64,000 bases of DNA from Verrucomicrobiota bacterium. Lineage in GTDB: Bacteria; Chlamydiota; Chlamydiia; Chlamydiales; Rhabdochlamydiaceae. The stretch lies in NCBI GenBank assembly GCA_018239715.1, contig JAFEGW010000008.1:1-64000 (forward strand). The letters are read 5' to 3'. Made by a program: the position numbers and the translations under genes. The notes under the pieces were generated by a model. That model did not search any database, was not told the DNA's origin, and saw only the letters and a list, made by a program, of their open reading frames with translations. Of this stretch, positions 44,705 through 53,985 are shown one piece after another. Each line of letters begins with the position of its first letter. Position 1 is the first letter of the stretch.

Positions 44705-45250
44705 TTATGTTTCAGCTTCTTGAGGCACTAGTTCTACTTGCCAGAATTCGAGGTCGTCCACACGGGTTTCACGGCCGAAAATGGAGACCAGGACGCTCAG
44801 GCGGCCTTTGTCATGGAATACTTCTTGGACGGTCCCGATAAAGTTAACAAACACGCCATCGTTGATTTTAACTTTATCGCCGATTTGGATGTTGTGCTTT
44901 TGGACCACGCCCGCTTTTTTGCTTTCTATATCAGCAAGGATGGTATCGATTTCATGCTGCTGAAGCGGGAGCGGCTTTTCACCGCCAAGAAAATCGATCA
45001 CGCCGTTGGTATTTTTAACATACATCCAGGCGTCGTCAGTGAGCTCCATCTTCACTAAGATGTAGCCAGGCCACATTCTTTTCTCGCTGACACGCTGCTG
45101 CCCCTTCTTCACTTCAGCGACATTCTCCGTGGGGACCAACACTTCAGCAACGAGCTCGGCCATCCCTTGGGACTCCCGATTTTCTTCAAGAGCCTTTTTA
45201 ACTCTCTTTTCCTGACTTGAAATACACTGTACTACGTACCACTTATGCAT
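44705..45250 (-). CDS. nusG: Transcription termination/antitermination protein NusG
   Basis: 181 residues. NGN domain with the start [20 protein letters not shown] and [13 protein letters not shown], followed by the KOW motif ([19 protein letters not shown]). It binds RNA polymerase, suppresses pausing and couples transcription to Rho or ribosomes. Three nt behind secE. Confidence 0.97.
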   Translation of the reverse strand: MHKWYVVQCISSQEKRVKKALEENRESQGMAELVAEVLVPTENVAEVKKGQQRVSEKRMWPGYILVKMELTDDAWMYVKNTNGVIDFLGGEKPLPLQQHEIDTILADIESKKAGVVQKHNIQIGDKVKINDGVFVNFIGTVQEVFHDKGRLSVLVSIFGRETRVDDLEFWQVELVPQEAET

Positions 45251-45253
45251 GTT

Positions 45254-45505
45254 TTACCCAAAAATGAGGTGGATCAGCGCTCCAAAACCATTCAAAACGC
45301 CTTTAATAAAGAGGTCGACGCCGTAAATTCCTAAGCCGAGAGCAAAAGTCGACCCTACAACAATCTTCGTAAAAAGAATAAGCTCTTCTTTTGTCGTCCA
45401 TGTCACTTTCTTGAGCTCTTCTTTGAGCTCGTACAGAAAGTTCCATTTGGATACGGAAGGCTTAGTCTCTGCTGAAGACGATAATGGCTCCACCTGTACT
45501 CCCAT
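45254..45505 (-). CDS. secE: Preprotein translocase subunit SecE
   Basis: 83 residues, the short single-TM form. The conserved amphipathic part ELKEELKKVTWTTKEEL precedes one TM helix (VVGSTFALGLGIYGVDLFI). It stabilises SecY in the inner membrane. It lies between tRNA-Trp and nusG as in other chlamydiae. Confidence 0.95.
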   Translation of the reverse strand: MGVQVEPLSSSAETKPSVSKWNFLYELKEELKKVTWTTKEELILFTKIVVGSTFALGLGIYGVDLFIKGVLNGFGALIHLIFG

Positions 45506-45546
45506 CTCAACCCTTCTTTTTTATCGAGGGATTTCCCTCTATTTAT

Positions 45547-45619
45547 CGAGTGCGGAGGGATTCGAACCCCCGGCCCGCGACTTTGGAGATCGCTGCTCTA
45601 CCAGCTGAGCTACACACCC
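45547..45619 (-). tRNA. tRNA-Trp (CCA)
   Basis: 73-nt cloverleaf: acceptor GGGTGTG/CGCACTC, D-arm GCTC/GAGC, anticodon loop CTCCAAA with CCA at 34-36, T-arm GGGGG-TTCGAAT-CCCTC and discriminator G. CCA end not encoded. It sits between tuf and secE. Confidence 0.96.
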
Positions 45620-45622
45620 TCC

Positions 45623-45647
45623 GAGAGAGCTGCTCAGCAGCTCTCTC
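45623..45647 (-). promoter_or_regulatory. Hairpin directly 5' of tRNA-Trp
   Basis: Perfect 11-bp stem GAGAGAGCTGC/GCAGCTCTCTC with a 3-nt loop, ending 3 nt before the tRNA 5' end and 10 nt after the tuf stop. There is no U-run, so it is more likely an RNA-processing or mRNA-stabilising element than a terminator. Confidence 0.6.
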
Positions 45648-45657
45648 TGATACATTC

Positions 45658-46842
45658 TTAGTCGAGAATCTTGCTGACAGTTCCCGCACCAATCGTACGT
45701 CCGCCTTCACGGATCGCAAAACGCATTCCTTCTTCCATCGCGATAGGAACGATAAGTTCTGCAGTGATTTCAACGTTATCACCTGGCATCACCATCTCTG
45801 TTCCCTCTGGAAGAGTTACTTCACCAGTGACGTCCGTTGTACGGAAGTAGAACTGGGGACGATATTTACTGAAGAACGGCTTATGACGTCCGCCTTCTTC
45901 TTTTTTGAGAACGTAAACAGCGCCTTTGAATTTCTTGTGAGGCTTGCAAGTTCCTGGAGCAGCGAGAACCATACCACGCTCGATATCGTTCTTCTCAATA
46001 CCTCGGAGAAGGATTCCGACGTTTTCTCCAGCACGGCCTTCATCGAGAACCTTGTTGAACATCTCGATTCCGGTCACAACAGTTTCACGTGTCTCACGGA
46101 GACCGACGAGTTGGAGTTTGTCGTTAACTTTGACAATACCTTTCTCAACACGGCCTGTCGCCACAGTTCCACGGCCCGAGATCGAGAACACGTCTTCGAT
46201 CGGCATGAGGAAGGGCTTGTCAATTTCGCGAGTTGGAGTTGGGATTTGTTTGTCAACGGCATCCATGAGTGCGAGAACGGATTTCACATACTCAGGATCT
46301 CCTTCGAGAGCTTTCAAAGCAGAACCGCGGATGATAGGAACATCTTTGTATCCTTTGGACTCGAGAAGCTCAACGAGTTCCATCTCCACGAGGTCGACGA
46401 GCTCTTCGTCGCCCTTACCGATCATGTCCATCTTGTTGAGGAACACGACAATGGCAGGAACGCCGACTTGGTGAGCAAGCAGGATGTGTTCTTTGGTTTG
46501 TGGCATCGCTCCGTCTGTCGCAGCTACAACGAGAATAGCTCCGTCCATCTGAGCAGCACCGGTGATCATGTTTTTGACGTAGTCAGCGTGACCAGGGCAG
46601 TCGACGTGAGCGTAGTGTCTGTTGTCGGTTTCGTATTCAACGTGCGTTGCGTTAATCGTAATACCACGTGCTTTTTCTTCAGGGGTATTATCAATCGAAG
46701 CGTAGTCGCGGTATTTCGCTTTACCTTTTTCTGCCAAGACTTTCGTAATCGCAGCTGTCAGCGAGGTTTTACCGTGGTCGACGTGACCAATGGTACCAAT
46801 GTTTACGTGTGGCTTCGTTCTTTGAAATGTTTCCTTAGCCAT
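45658..46842 (-). CDS. tuf: Elongation factor Tu
   Basis: 394 residues. G-motifs [17 protein letters not shown] and NKMD are intact, and the effector-region ARGITI is present. It delivers aminoacyl-tRNA to the ribosome with GTP. Strong Shine-Dalgarno GGAGG before the ATG. Flanked by tRNA-Thr and tRNA-Trp genes, the usual chlamydial setting. Confidence 0.98.
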   Translation of the reverse strand: MAKETFQRTKPHVNIGTIGHVDHGKTSLTAAITKVLAEKGKAKYRDYASIDNTPEEKARGITINATHVEYETDNRHYAHVDCPGHADYVKNMITGAAQMDGAILVVAATDGAMPQTKEHILLAHQVGVPAIVVFLNKMDMIGKGDEELVDLVEMELVELLESKGYKDVPIIRGSALKALEGDPEYVKSVLALMDAVDKQIPTPTREIDKPFLMPIEDVFSISGRGTVATGRVEKGIVKVNDKLQLVGLRETRETVVTGIEMFNKVLDEGRAGENVGILLRGIEKNDIERGMVLAAPGTCKPHKKFKGAVYVLKKEEGGRHKPFFSKYRPQFYFRTTDVTGEVTLPEGTEMVMPGDNVEITAELIVPIAMEEGMRFAIREGGRTIGAGTVSKILD

Positions 46843-46866
46843 TATGTCCTCCGTTTAATCTTTTTT

Positions 46867-46938
46867 TGCCCAAGATAGGAATCGAACCTACGACCTTTTA
46901 CTTACCATGCAAATGCTCTACCACTGAGCTACTTGGGC
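46867..46938 (-). tRNA. tRNA-Thr (GGT)
   Basis: 72-nt cloverleaf: acceptor GCCCAAG/CTTGGGC, D-arm GCTC/GAGC, anticodon loop ATGGTAA with GGT at 34-36, T-arm GTAGG-TTCGATT-CCTAT, discriminator A. CCA not encoded. Located just before tuf. Confidence 0.96.
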
Positions 46939-47070
46939 ACTCTAAAATCGCCTTATAATCTAGGGCATTCAGAGAAAAGGCCAAAACCTTTCCCCGCAAG
47001 TAAAGGCACCAAGTTTACTTCGCAAATTAAATAAAATCAAGAGTTAAGTGTCCTACCCGGCCTAACACTA

Positions 47071-47096
47071 TGAAACTTCTCCCCAGAGAAGTTTCA
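47071..47096 (-). terminator. Hairpin behind infA
   Basis: 11-bp perfect stem TGAAACTTCTC/GAGAAGTTTCA with a 4-nt loop, 12 nt past the infA stop. No U-run follows, so termination strength is doubtful; it may instead protect the 3' end. Confidence 0.45.
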
Positions 47097-47107
47097 AAAT
47101 ATTAGTC

Positions 47108-47350
47108 TTAACTACTTTTTTCGAATCGCTGGCCCGTCATCCGGTAAATAATGCGCGCTTTAGTCAAATCGTAGGGAGACATTTCAACTGTCACCGTATC
47201 TCCAACTAAAACACGGATATTCCTCATTCTCATTTTTCCGCATAAATGAGCGATGACTTTCATTCCGTTCTGCAGTACAACGCGAAAGTTCATGTTGGGA
47301 AGAAGCTCTTCCACCTTTCCATCAATTTTTATCGTATCTTCTTTAGGCAT
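47108..47350 (-). CDS. infA: Translation initiation factor IF-1
   Basis: 80 residues, S1-like OB fold: [20 protein letters not shown], then [19 protein letters not shown] and the C-terminal ARIIYRM. It binds the ribosomal A site during initiation. First gene of the infA-tRNA-Thr-tuf-tRNA-Trp-secE-nusG-rpl-rpo string. No obvious Shine-Dalgarno before the ATG; a TATAAC lies immediately upstream. Confidence 0.96.
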   Translation of the reverse strand: MPKEDTIKIDGKVEELLPNMNFRVVLQNGMKVIAHLCGKMRMRNIRVLVGDTVTVEMSPYDLTKARIIYRMTGQRFEKSS

Positions 47351-47571
47351 AGTTATAAGGATTAAAAAACGCGTGAATGGATCAATCTTAGCAAATTACG
47401 AAATTATCCCCAAGTAAATTGAAAAAGCCACCATTGAAAAGAGACTAAAATGCTTTTCGAATCTGCATCAAAGGGCCCTCTTAAAACTTCAAATCCCCTT
47501 CCATTAAAAGTGATATTTTTATTTACCTTGCATTCCCATAAAGGAGCTTTCTTTTTGGATGTTCTTTTTGA

Positions 47572-47577
47572 TACAAT
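47572..47577 (+). promoter_or_regulatory. -10 box of a leaderless sufE-like mRNA
   Basis: TACAAT ends 6 nt before the ATG at 47584; the -35 region is only weakly matched (TTCTTT at 17 nt). No Shine-Dalgarno between box and ATG. The rest of 47351-47571 is AT-rich spacer between divergent genes. Confidence 0.4.
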
Positions 47578-47583
47578 ATTTTT

Positions 47584-48006
47584 ATGAATTTTGAGTCTTG
47601 CCTTCTAAAACAAGAAACGCTTAAAAAAACTTTTGGCTCCTGCTCTACCCCAGAGGCGCGCTATCAAAAAATTATTGAGCTGGGAAGGCAGCTCCCCTCT
47701 TTTAACCCCGCTGCCCGTATCCCCGCCAATCTCGTCCCCGGCTGCCAAAGCGTTATGTACCTTGAATCTAACCTCCAAGGCGATAAACTTATTTTTAATG
47801 CCGATTCTGACGCGCTTATTTCGAAAGGACTAGCAGCATTATTAATCGCCATCTATTCCGATGAACTTGCTGAAGTTGTCGCTCTCTGTCCCCCTACTTT
47901 CATTCAAGAAATAGGCCTTCAGACTGCCCTTTCCCCTGCCCGCTCCAACGGACTTGCCAGCCTTTATCATAAAATGCGGCAAGAAGCTTTAAAACACTTA
48001 AAGTAA
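47584..48006 (+). CDS. SufE-like Fe-S cluster assembly protein
   Basis: 140 residues, the SufE/CsdE length. Active-site Cys54 in LVPGCQSVMYL and the preceding YQKIIELGRQLPSFN are the family hallmarks. It accepts sulfur from the SufS/CsdA cysteine desulfurase as a persulfide for Fe-S cluster building. No desulfurase gene is in the window. Divergent from infA; possibly leaderless. Confidence 0.88.
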   Translation: MNFESCLLKQETLKKTFGSCSTPEARYQKIIELGRQLPSFNPAARIPANLVPGCQSVMYLESNLQGDKLIFNADSDALISKGLAALLIAIYSDELAEVVALCPPTFIQEIGLQTALSPARSNGLASLYHKMRQEALKHLK

Positions 48007-48036
48007 TTGCCTTTAGAGAGTACAATATTGCCTCGA

Positions 48037-49284
48037 ATGGCTAACTCTCTTTCTATTTTACATACAACACCGACTTATACACCCTTCAAGTCGGCTTTTG
48101 AGATCCTCGAAAAGCCCCTCCGGTATTGCCATGATCGTATGGAACCTCAAGATGACTTGACACCCCCTAGCAACACTGATTGCTTCATGTATCTAGGAGG
48201 AATGGTTGCCTACCCCTTTGTCTTTTGCGCGGCGCCTTTGACAATGGCGGCCGATGTGATCATGGGCGTTGTTGAAAGTGCTTTTTGTATCTGCAGAGGT
48301 TTTAAATTAAAAGATGTGGCTGAGCTCGCCAAGAAAAAAATCCTTGTTTCGCCTATTCACCATTTGACTTTTCTCTCATCAAGCTTAGGGCTGCCTTCTA
48401 TTATCATGTTAACAATTTCACTTCCTTTGCCCGATCTATCCCCGAAGCGCCAATTTCTATTTAGCTGCGCGACCTTATTTGGAATGGGTTTACTTTTTTT
48501 CAGCCACCCTCTCGTCGATGAGAAAAGTCAAGCTACAGCCCTGAATAACCTGCCTAAACGGGTTAGAGAGATAGTTCATCGTAAAGAAGTCTTTACGGTT
48601 ACCAATGTGGCATTAGCTGCTCTTGCCTATTTTAGATTCTCCTTCATTCCCTTTTTCACTCAAAAAGATATCGCCTTAATAGGTGTTAAATACATTTTAC
48701 CTCTCCTAGCTCTGCATTGGAAGCTCTATTACACTTTGAGCCAACGCCTCATCGGCAGTTTTTCGCCCTCCTTTAATCATCAAATTTTTTCCATTTTCAA
48801 AGAGGGGGGAGCTAGGGATAAAAAAGACCCTCTCCATCGTTCCTATCAGGATTTACGGTTTTCCGGTGTGTCGCTTGAAGATTGGGACGCTAAAGCCGAA
48901 AGATTTTATGAACAATACCGTTCAAGCTACACCTCTAAAAAAACACGCAGATCTGTCCCCCATCAGGGCAACATTTGGCAAGTATTTCTCAATGACGAAT
49001 ACATCAAAATTAAATCTTCTATAAATCAAGAAGATGCTGTTTATAAAGAATTCAAAACGAGAATTCTAGGAGGCAAGCTGCCTTTAGAGTTGTTAGGACT
49101 ATCACCCATTTTTACTGAGCAAGATATCATCAAGGCTTTTAGAAAATATAGACGTGTTTTGCATCCCGATAAAAACGCATCGCCAGAAGCTGTAGCGCTT
49201 TTCAAATGTCTTTGCGAAGCAAGATACCTTCTCGACCCCCAATCAAGACCTGTAATCATTCCTGACGAGTCTAAAAATCGCTAA
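48037..49284 (+). CDS. Membrane protein with C-terminal J-domain
   Basis: 415 residues from ATG 48037 (an upstream TTG frame exists; no clear Shine-Dalgarno for either). Several hydrophobic segments: MVAYPFVFCAAPLTMAADVI (about 55), a pair around 115-160 (LPSIIMLTISLPL; FLFSCATLFGMGLLFF) and one near 215. Near the C-terminus the J-domain core FRKYRRVLHPDKN with the HPD triad, preceded by EQDIIKAF and followed by CLCEARYLLDP. J-domains stimulate DnaK/Hsp70 ATPase; a C-terminal J-domain on a membrane protein could recruit host Hsp70 if the protein sits in the inclusion membrane (inference), or bacterial DnaK. Confidence 0.72.
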   Translation: MANSLSILHTTPTYTPFKSAFEILEKPLRYCHDRMEPQDDLTPPSNTDCFMYLGGMVAYPFVFCAAPLTMAADVIMGVVESAFCICRGFKLKDVAELAKKKILVSPIHHLTFLSSSLGLPSIIMLTISLPLPDLSPKRQFLFSCATLFGMGLLFFSHPLVDEKSQATALNNLPKRVREIVHRKEVFTVTNVALAALAYFRFSFIPFFTQKDIALIGVKYILPLLALHWKLYYTLSQRLIGSFSPSFNHQIFSIFKEGGARDKKDPLHRSYQDLRFSGVSLEDWDAKAERFYEQYRSSYTSKKTRRSVPHQGNIWQVFLNDEYIKIKSSINQEDAVYKEFKTRILGGKLPLELLGLSPIFTEQDIIKAFRKYRRVLHPDKNASPEAVALFKCLCEARYLLDPQSRPVIIPDESKNR

Positions 49285-49439
49285 ACTTTCTTCTTCTCCC
49301 CTAAAACACTCTCTCATATTCTTTTGATGGATGATTATCTATCTGCAGGAATCCTTAGACATGTGGATTCATCCTCGAACAGTTTTCACTTATAACTAAA
49401 CTTCCAAACGCGTTGTGGGGAAAGATATCCCTCGCTTCC

Positions 49440-50633
49440 TTACATCAGCTCGACCAACTGATCCTCAATCCCACCGGTGACCTCGATGGTGTGATTGTCG
49501 TGGATATAGACGTCGTATTCCAGTCTAACCCCAAATTCTTTCGGTAGATAGATCCCGGGCTCAATCGAGAAGCACGTCTTCGGGATTAACACCCTCTCAT
49601 CGAGCGTTTCAAACCCATCGATATTCGCTCCCGGGCCATGGTCTTCTGTATGGATGTTATGTCCGGTGCGGTGCGTGAAATAATCCCCATAACCTGCATC
49701 GATGACCACCTGCCGGCAGGCATTGTCCACTTCGGACCCTTTCACCTCTTTTTTCTTTTCGATCCTCTCTTTCACAAAGTCGGTCCCGGCTTTTTGCGCT
49801 TGACGGACGAGATGAAAGATCTCTTGATGCCGCTCCGTGGCAGTTCCTGCAACCGCGACGCGTGTGATATCGGCATAGACAGACTGAGGCACATCCCGCT
49901 TGCACCAAAGGTCGATCAGTACAAAATCGCCCTTCTTCACAGGACTGCACTTATTTTTTTCGGCATTGTAATGCGGGTTGGCGCTATTTTGGTTGACCCC
50001 GCAGATCGGCACTCCATCCATCCTGCATTTACTCTGGTGAATCTCTTTCAAAATAAACTGCTGCACATCATATTCGGTCAGAGCTTTCCCTTTTTTCAGC
50101 TGATCGGCAATAAAATCCCAGGCGCTTGCCGCTGCTCGGTCTAAAACCTCCGCCGCTTCTTTGTGAAGATCGTATTGCTCCTTGGTCCAGACACAGGTAA
50201 AGTGCTGAAGAAAAGAGGCTGAGCTGACAATGTTCACGCCTTGCTCTCGCACGAGATCCAGCATCCCGCCATCAACTTTCGAAGCCGTGGGAATCGCACA
50301 CCGGGGTGAATATTCCATCGCAACGGTCTTTTTACCCTTTAGGAGTTCTTTCAAATGGGTTTCAAAAAGCTTCCACGCCGAGTAGACGAGTTTTTTTCCT
50401 GGAGTATGGGAAAGGACATGCGTTTCAACGCCATGAACAAGACCGATCGGATCTCCCTTTTGCGGGATCCAATAACAATACCGCCTGGTGAGCATCGTCT
50501 CTGGAGAAATCTCTAAAAAATCGCAGGCTAAGCTGTTGTTATGATGAAAATCATAGAGCAGCCACCCATCGATGTTTTTCTCTTGGAGAATCTTTTGGAC
50601 TTCGTGAATTTTCTGATCGAGCGATGCAGGCAT
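49440..50633 (-). CDS. M24 family metallopeptidase (Xaa-Pro aminopeptidase-like)
   Basis: 397 residues. N-terminal creatinase-like domain (1-150), then the pita-bread fold with the five metal ligands recognisable: Asp in VLIDLWCK, Asp in YADITR, His in HRTGHNIHTED, Glu in SIEPGIY and Glu in RLEYDV. It would remove N-terminal residues before proline from peptides. Shine-Dalgarno AAGGA 9 nt before the ATG. Convergent with the J-domain gene. Confidence 0.88.
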   Translation of the reverse strand: MPASLDQKIHEVQKILQEKNIDGWLLYDFHHNNSLACDFLEISPETMLTRRYCYWIPQKGDPIGLVHGVETHVLSHTPGKKLVYSAWKLFETHLKELLKGKKTVAMEYSPRCAIPTASKVDGGMLDLVREQGVNIVSSASFLQHFTCVWTKEQYDLHKEAAEVLDRAAASAWDFIADQLKKGKALTEYDVQQFILKEIHQSKCRMDGVPICGVNQNSANPHYNAEKNKCSPVKKGDFVLIDLWCKRDVPQSVYADITRVAVAGTATERHQEIFHLVRQAQKAGTDFVKERIEKKKEVKGSEVDNACRQVVIDAGYGDYFTHRTGHNIHTEDHGPGANIDGFETLDERVLIPKTCFSIEPGIYLPKEFGVRLEYDVYIHDNHTIEVTGGIEDQLVELM

Positions 50634-50775
50634 GAGACATTCCTTTTAGCTGAAAATAACTTTTGAGTTAAATTTTGAACAGCCTGTTCTCAGAAATAAC
50701 TGGTTTGATCAAAAATCATTAATTGAAAATAATTTAAAATTGGGTAAAATACTTCTAATAATTTTAAGAGCAGTT

Positions 50776-52017
50776 ATGAGCGGAATTACTCCTCAGTATT
50801 TTTCCCATATAATTTCGGCTTTTGATCAAGATCTATTTAATATTCCATCGGCAGAACCTATAACCTTTGCTCGAAATGTTATAGTTGTTCATCAGCTTGA
50901 AAATAACCTAATAACTAATAAAAAGATACCACGTGAGATTATTGATATTATAGTCAGAGTTTACCTTGAGAAAGCCCCCTCTGTCACGGCATTATGGATG
51001 TACTATGGAGGATCCTCATTAGTTAAATCGAAATATAGCTCGCTCCCACTCTCTGCCAATCTACGACGACTCAATAACGCATCCAAAATTTTACTCATCA
51101 AGTTACAGCAACCTGTTTCGGAAGAGAAGCGAGACTATTTTAAACAGTTGATGTCCTGCGTTCTGAAGCATCATTTTACAAAATTGAATCCTTCTCAGAG
51201 ATTTCAGCTCTTTCAAAGATATAAAGTCAATACTTCTTGGGAACAAAAATCTGCCGATGAGAAACTTGAATTTCTTGGAAGAATTCAGAAGTTTTGTGGT
51301 TGGTCTCACCCACATCTAAAATTACAATTTCTTATATGGAAGGTTCGATTTGCGATTGCCTATGTTTTGAAAATAAAAATCCTGTTTAGGATGATTGTGA
51401 TTGCAATCTTCACGCTAGCGTCGATAGGCTTGACACAGCTTTTTGTTTCAATATTTCAAGATATTAACCATCGAACATTTAAAAATCCTGAATTAACAAC
51501 TTTTATTAATTTTCTCATTGAAAAAAGGAAGAAAGAATTCTGGATAAATTTTATCGGTGGTGTGATTTTTCTGAGCGGCGGAATCACAATTTCTTTTAAT
51601 ATGTTTATTATCGGTGTTATTTTAAATACGAGATATTTTTCAATTCAAATTCAAAGAAAAGGGATATTGATCCAAAATATCAGCATGAAATTTTTTATGA
51701 TAAATTTGGAATGTTTTTTTCTCGTACTTGATCTTCTATTTACTGCCAAGAGACTCGAACAGAAGAAAAATCAAGAAACAAATGACCAAAACAACAAATT
51801 TATTGATCAAGTACTCGACAATATGTCTAATGAATTAAAGGAAGCCATTAATGAAGCCCAACTCTCTGTTGAGCAAGCCACCTTCCTTGAGGCTCAACTT
51901 CCCGATCTTATGGAAAAATGGCAGGTGTTTGTGGCTGAGAAATTCCATCTCAGTGATACAGACACTGGATCATTGCTGACGCAGCCACCACTCGGAGAAG
52001 CTGGAATGGTTCGCTAA
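50776..52017 (+). CDS. Unknown protein with hydrophobic central region
   Basis: 413 residues from ATG 50776 (AAGAG upstream; a TTG frame begins 12 codons earlier). The N-terminal 200 residues are helical and soluble; two or three hydrophobic helices follow at about 205-310 (IVIAIFTLASIGLTQLFV; INFIGGVIFLSGGI plus NMFIIGVIL). The C-terminus is a charged coiled-coil-like stretch (about 335-395). Bilobed hydrophobic hairpins are typical of chlamydial inclusion-membrane proteins, which fits but does not prove it. The last 68 nt overlap the 3' end of the convergent HEAT-repeat gene. AT-richer than neighbours. Confidence 0.65.
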   Translation: MSGITPQYFSHIISAFDQDLFNIPSAEPITFARNVIVVHQLENNLITNKKIPREIIDIIVRVYLEKAPSVTALWMYYGGSSLVKSKYSSLPLSANLRRLNNASKILLIKLQQPVSEEKRDYFKQLMSCVLKHHFTKLNPSQRFQLFQRYKVNTSWEQKSADEKLEFLGRIQKFCGWSHPHLKLQFLIWKVRFAIAYVLKIKILFRMIVIAIFTLASIGLTQLFVSIFQDINHRTFKNPELTTFINFLIEKRKKEFWINFIGGVIFLSGGITISFNMFIIGVILNTRYFSIQIQRKGILIQNISMKFFMINLECFFLVLDLLFTAKRLEQKKNQETNDQNNKFIDQVLDNMSNELKEAINEAQLSVEQATFLEAQLPDLMEKWQVFVAEKFHLSDTDTGSLLTQPPLGEAGMVR

Positions 52018-53656
52018 GAATATCAATTAGAAACGGGATCGACTCAAGGTTGCCGACATGGCCGATCGCTTCTAAAATTTGGATTTTAATATCGCGCGGC
52101 ATCTTCGGATAGGCTTCTTGAAAGACTTTCACAGCGTCTGGGTCGCTCCCCATCATGGCTAAAATGAAGGCTGCCTGAACACGGATTTGCGGATCTTCAT
52201 CTTTCAAAAGGCTTGAGATGACCGCCATGGCTCCTTCATCCCCTTCTTCCAACAAGACTGCAACAGCAGCCCCTGTGATGCCCCACGATTCGTTTTTAAC
52301 ATACCCTTTGACGGCTTCTTGAGCCTTAGGATGCTGTAGGATGCAAAGGATATTTAAAAGATCGAGGCGGACCATCTGATCGATGACTTTAGGGTAGTTC
52401 GGAATTTGCTCGATATGGCTGAGCTGGCTGGGAGATAAAATCCTTCCTTGCCGGCTTTCATCCCACATGAGCAGGTCTTTTTCTTTCTCTAAAAACTCGT
52501 AGATGACTCCCATGGCTTTGGGGACCTCGACTCTTTGCCCGATGAGGCCGAGAGCTAGATTCATCTTCACAAAAGGATCGTCGCTGCTCTCCATTTTTTC
52601 TAGGGCAAGCGAAGTCCCTTTTTTTCCACAGCTGCTTAAGGTGGCAGCCGCGAGCATCCTCCAGCGAGGATGGATATCCTCCATCCATTTCCCAAGATCT
52701 TGGATCCCCTCTTCCATCCCTTGCAGTGCCGCGACATAACAAGCTGTGATCGCGACCATGGGAGATGAATCTTTCATTAAGAGTCCCAAAAGCTTGTTAT
52801 CGACCTTAGCTCTTAAAAGCCCTAAGGTATGCAGGGCATGGGTTCTGACATCGGGAGAAGAATCTTGCAAAAGCGGCATGAGATCTTGAGCATGCGCATG
52901 CAGATCGAAATGGCTGACCAGCTCGCACCCTAGCTGCCGCAGCCCTGCACGGTTGCTGGTAAGAAGAGCGTGAAGATCTTCTTTCCGAACGCCATCGTAC
53001 ATTTGGACGAGCGCGATGATGGCTTCGGCCTTTTCTTCTAAGAGGGTTTGCCGATCGGCGATCATTTCTTTCAGGAGTTCTCGGAGAGAGGTGATGCGAA
53101 GCTGACCGATTGCACGAATGACTTCAAGGCGCACAAACCAGACTTTTTCCTCCTTGAGCAGCCGCTTGAGCTCTTCTTGGAGCGGGCCATCACCATAGCG
53201 GCCTGAGAACCTGACAGCAATCAGTCGGAGGAGCGCATTGGTGCCTCGGAGCGCATCGACGAGCATAGGAACAGCCCTGACATCGCGCGTCAGCCCCGCC
53301 CCAATGAGAGCACTTAAGTGGATGTTGAGTTGATTGGAAAGGTCCCCTTTTTTTAAAACGCCCCACGCGAGGATTTCTAGGGCATGCCGATCTTTTTGAA
53401 GCTCTTCTTTCCCTTGACTCCACTGCTCTAAAACTGCCGTCTCATCTCCTTTTTCAGCCAGCGCTTGAAGATAAGCCAGGCGAAGCTCTTTCGACGCAGG
53501 ATAAGTTTTGAGAAATTTTTCAGCTTCTTTGACCGCAGATCGGGGATCGTGAACAAACAGATGAGCATAAATGCGACGGATCGCCTCTTCTTCTCCTGCC
53601 TGGAGAGGAAGCATGCAGACTAAAGCGAGTCCCCAGACTTTCCATCTCATCTTCAT
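51950..53656 (-). CDS. HEAT-repeat protein with signal peptide
   Basis: 568 residues. Signal peptide (WKVWGLALVCMLPLQAG), then repeated helix pairs with the HEAT spacing: RDVRAVPMLVDALRG, EVIRAIGQLRITSLRELL, DPQIRVQAAFILAMMGSD and more, about 12 units. Solenoid proteins of this type bind other proteins; this one would be periplasmic or surface-linked. It overlaps the HIT gene by 4 nt. Its stop lies inside the convergent gene at 50776-52017. Function unknown. Confidence 0.8.
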   Translation of the reverse strand: MKMRWKVWGLALVCMLPLQAGEEEAIRRIYAHLFVHDPRSAVKEAEKFLKTYPASKELRLAYLQALAEKGDETAVLEQWSQGKEELQKDRHALEILAWGVLKKGDLSNQLNIHLSALIGAGLTRDVRAVPMLVDALRGTNALLRLIAVRFSGRYGDGPLQEELKRLLKEEKVWFVRLEVIRAIGQLRITSLRELLKEMIADRQTLLEEKAEAIIALVQMYDGVRKEDLHALLTSNRAGLRQLGCELVSHFDLHAHAQDLMPLLQDSSPDVRTHALHTLGLLRAKVDNKLLGLLMKDSSPMVAITACYVAALQGMEEGIQDLGKWMEDIHPRWRMLAAATLSSCGKKGTSLALEKMESSDDPFVKMNLALGLIGQRVEVPKAMGVIYEFLEKEKDLLMWDESRQGRILSPSQLSHIEQIPNYPKVIDQMVRLDLLNILCILQHPKAQEAVKGYVKNESWGITGAAVAVLLEEGDEGAMAVISSLLKDEDPQIRVQAAFILAMMGSDPDAVKVFQEAYPKMPRDIKIQILEAIGHVGNLESIPFLIDILSEPFQLLRVVAASAMIQCLYH

Positions 53657-53985
53657 GCCAGATGTACGAGCCTGCGCCCTCCGATCAAATGGAAATGGAG
53701 ATGGAAAATCGTCTGGCCGGCCTCTTCGCCGCTATTGGTAAGCAGACGATAGCCATCCGTGATCTCAAATTCTTCGGCAAGTTTTTGAGCGACGAGAATG
53801 ATCTCCGAAATCAGCGGCAGGTCTTCCGGTTGGAGAGCTTGCAAGTTCGGGATTTCTTTTTTGGGCATGATCAGAATATGGACAGGTGCAGTCGGGTATT
53901 TATCTTTGATAGCCAGAATCCGCTCGTTTTCGAAGACTTTTTCCGAGGGCAGCTCGCCGCTGATAATTTTCCCAAAAATTGTCAT
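53653..53985 (-). CDS. HIT-family protein
   Basis: 110 residues from ATG 53985 (MTIFGKIISGELPSEKV); the open frame extends 18 codons further, but this start gives the usual length and a 4-nt overlap with the upstream gene. The histidine triad reads HLHFHLIGG, with the conserved IMPKKEI before it. Likely a nucleoside phosphoramidase / nucleotide-binding hydrolase of the HinT/YcfF group. Middle gene of the MYG1-HIT-HEAT set. Confidence 0.92.
   Translation of the reverse strand: MTIFGKIISGELPSEKVFENERILAIKDKYPTAPVHILIMPKKEIPNLQALQPEDLPLISEIILVAQKLAEEFEITDGYRLLTNSGEEAGQTIFHLHFHLIGGRRLVHLA

Noticed and set aside
50677-50689. LexA/DinR-like palindrome GAACAGCCTGTTC
   Set aside because: The spacing between GAAC and GTTC is 5 rather than 4, it is a single copy, and the flanking genes have no SOS connection.
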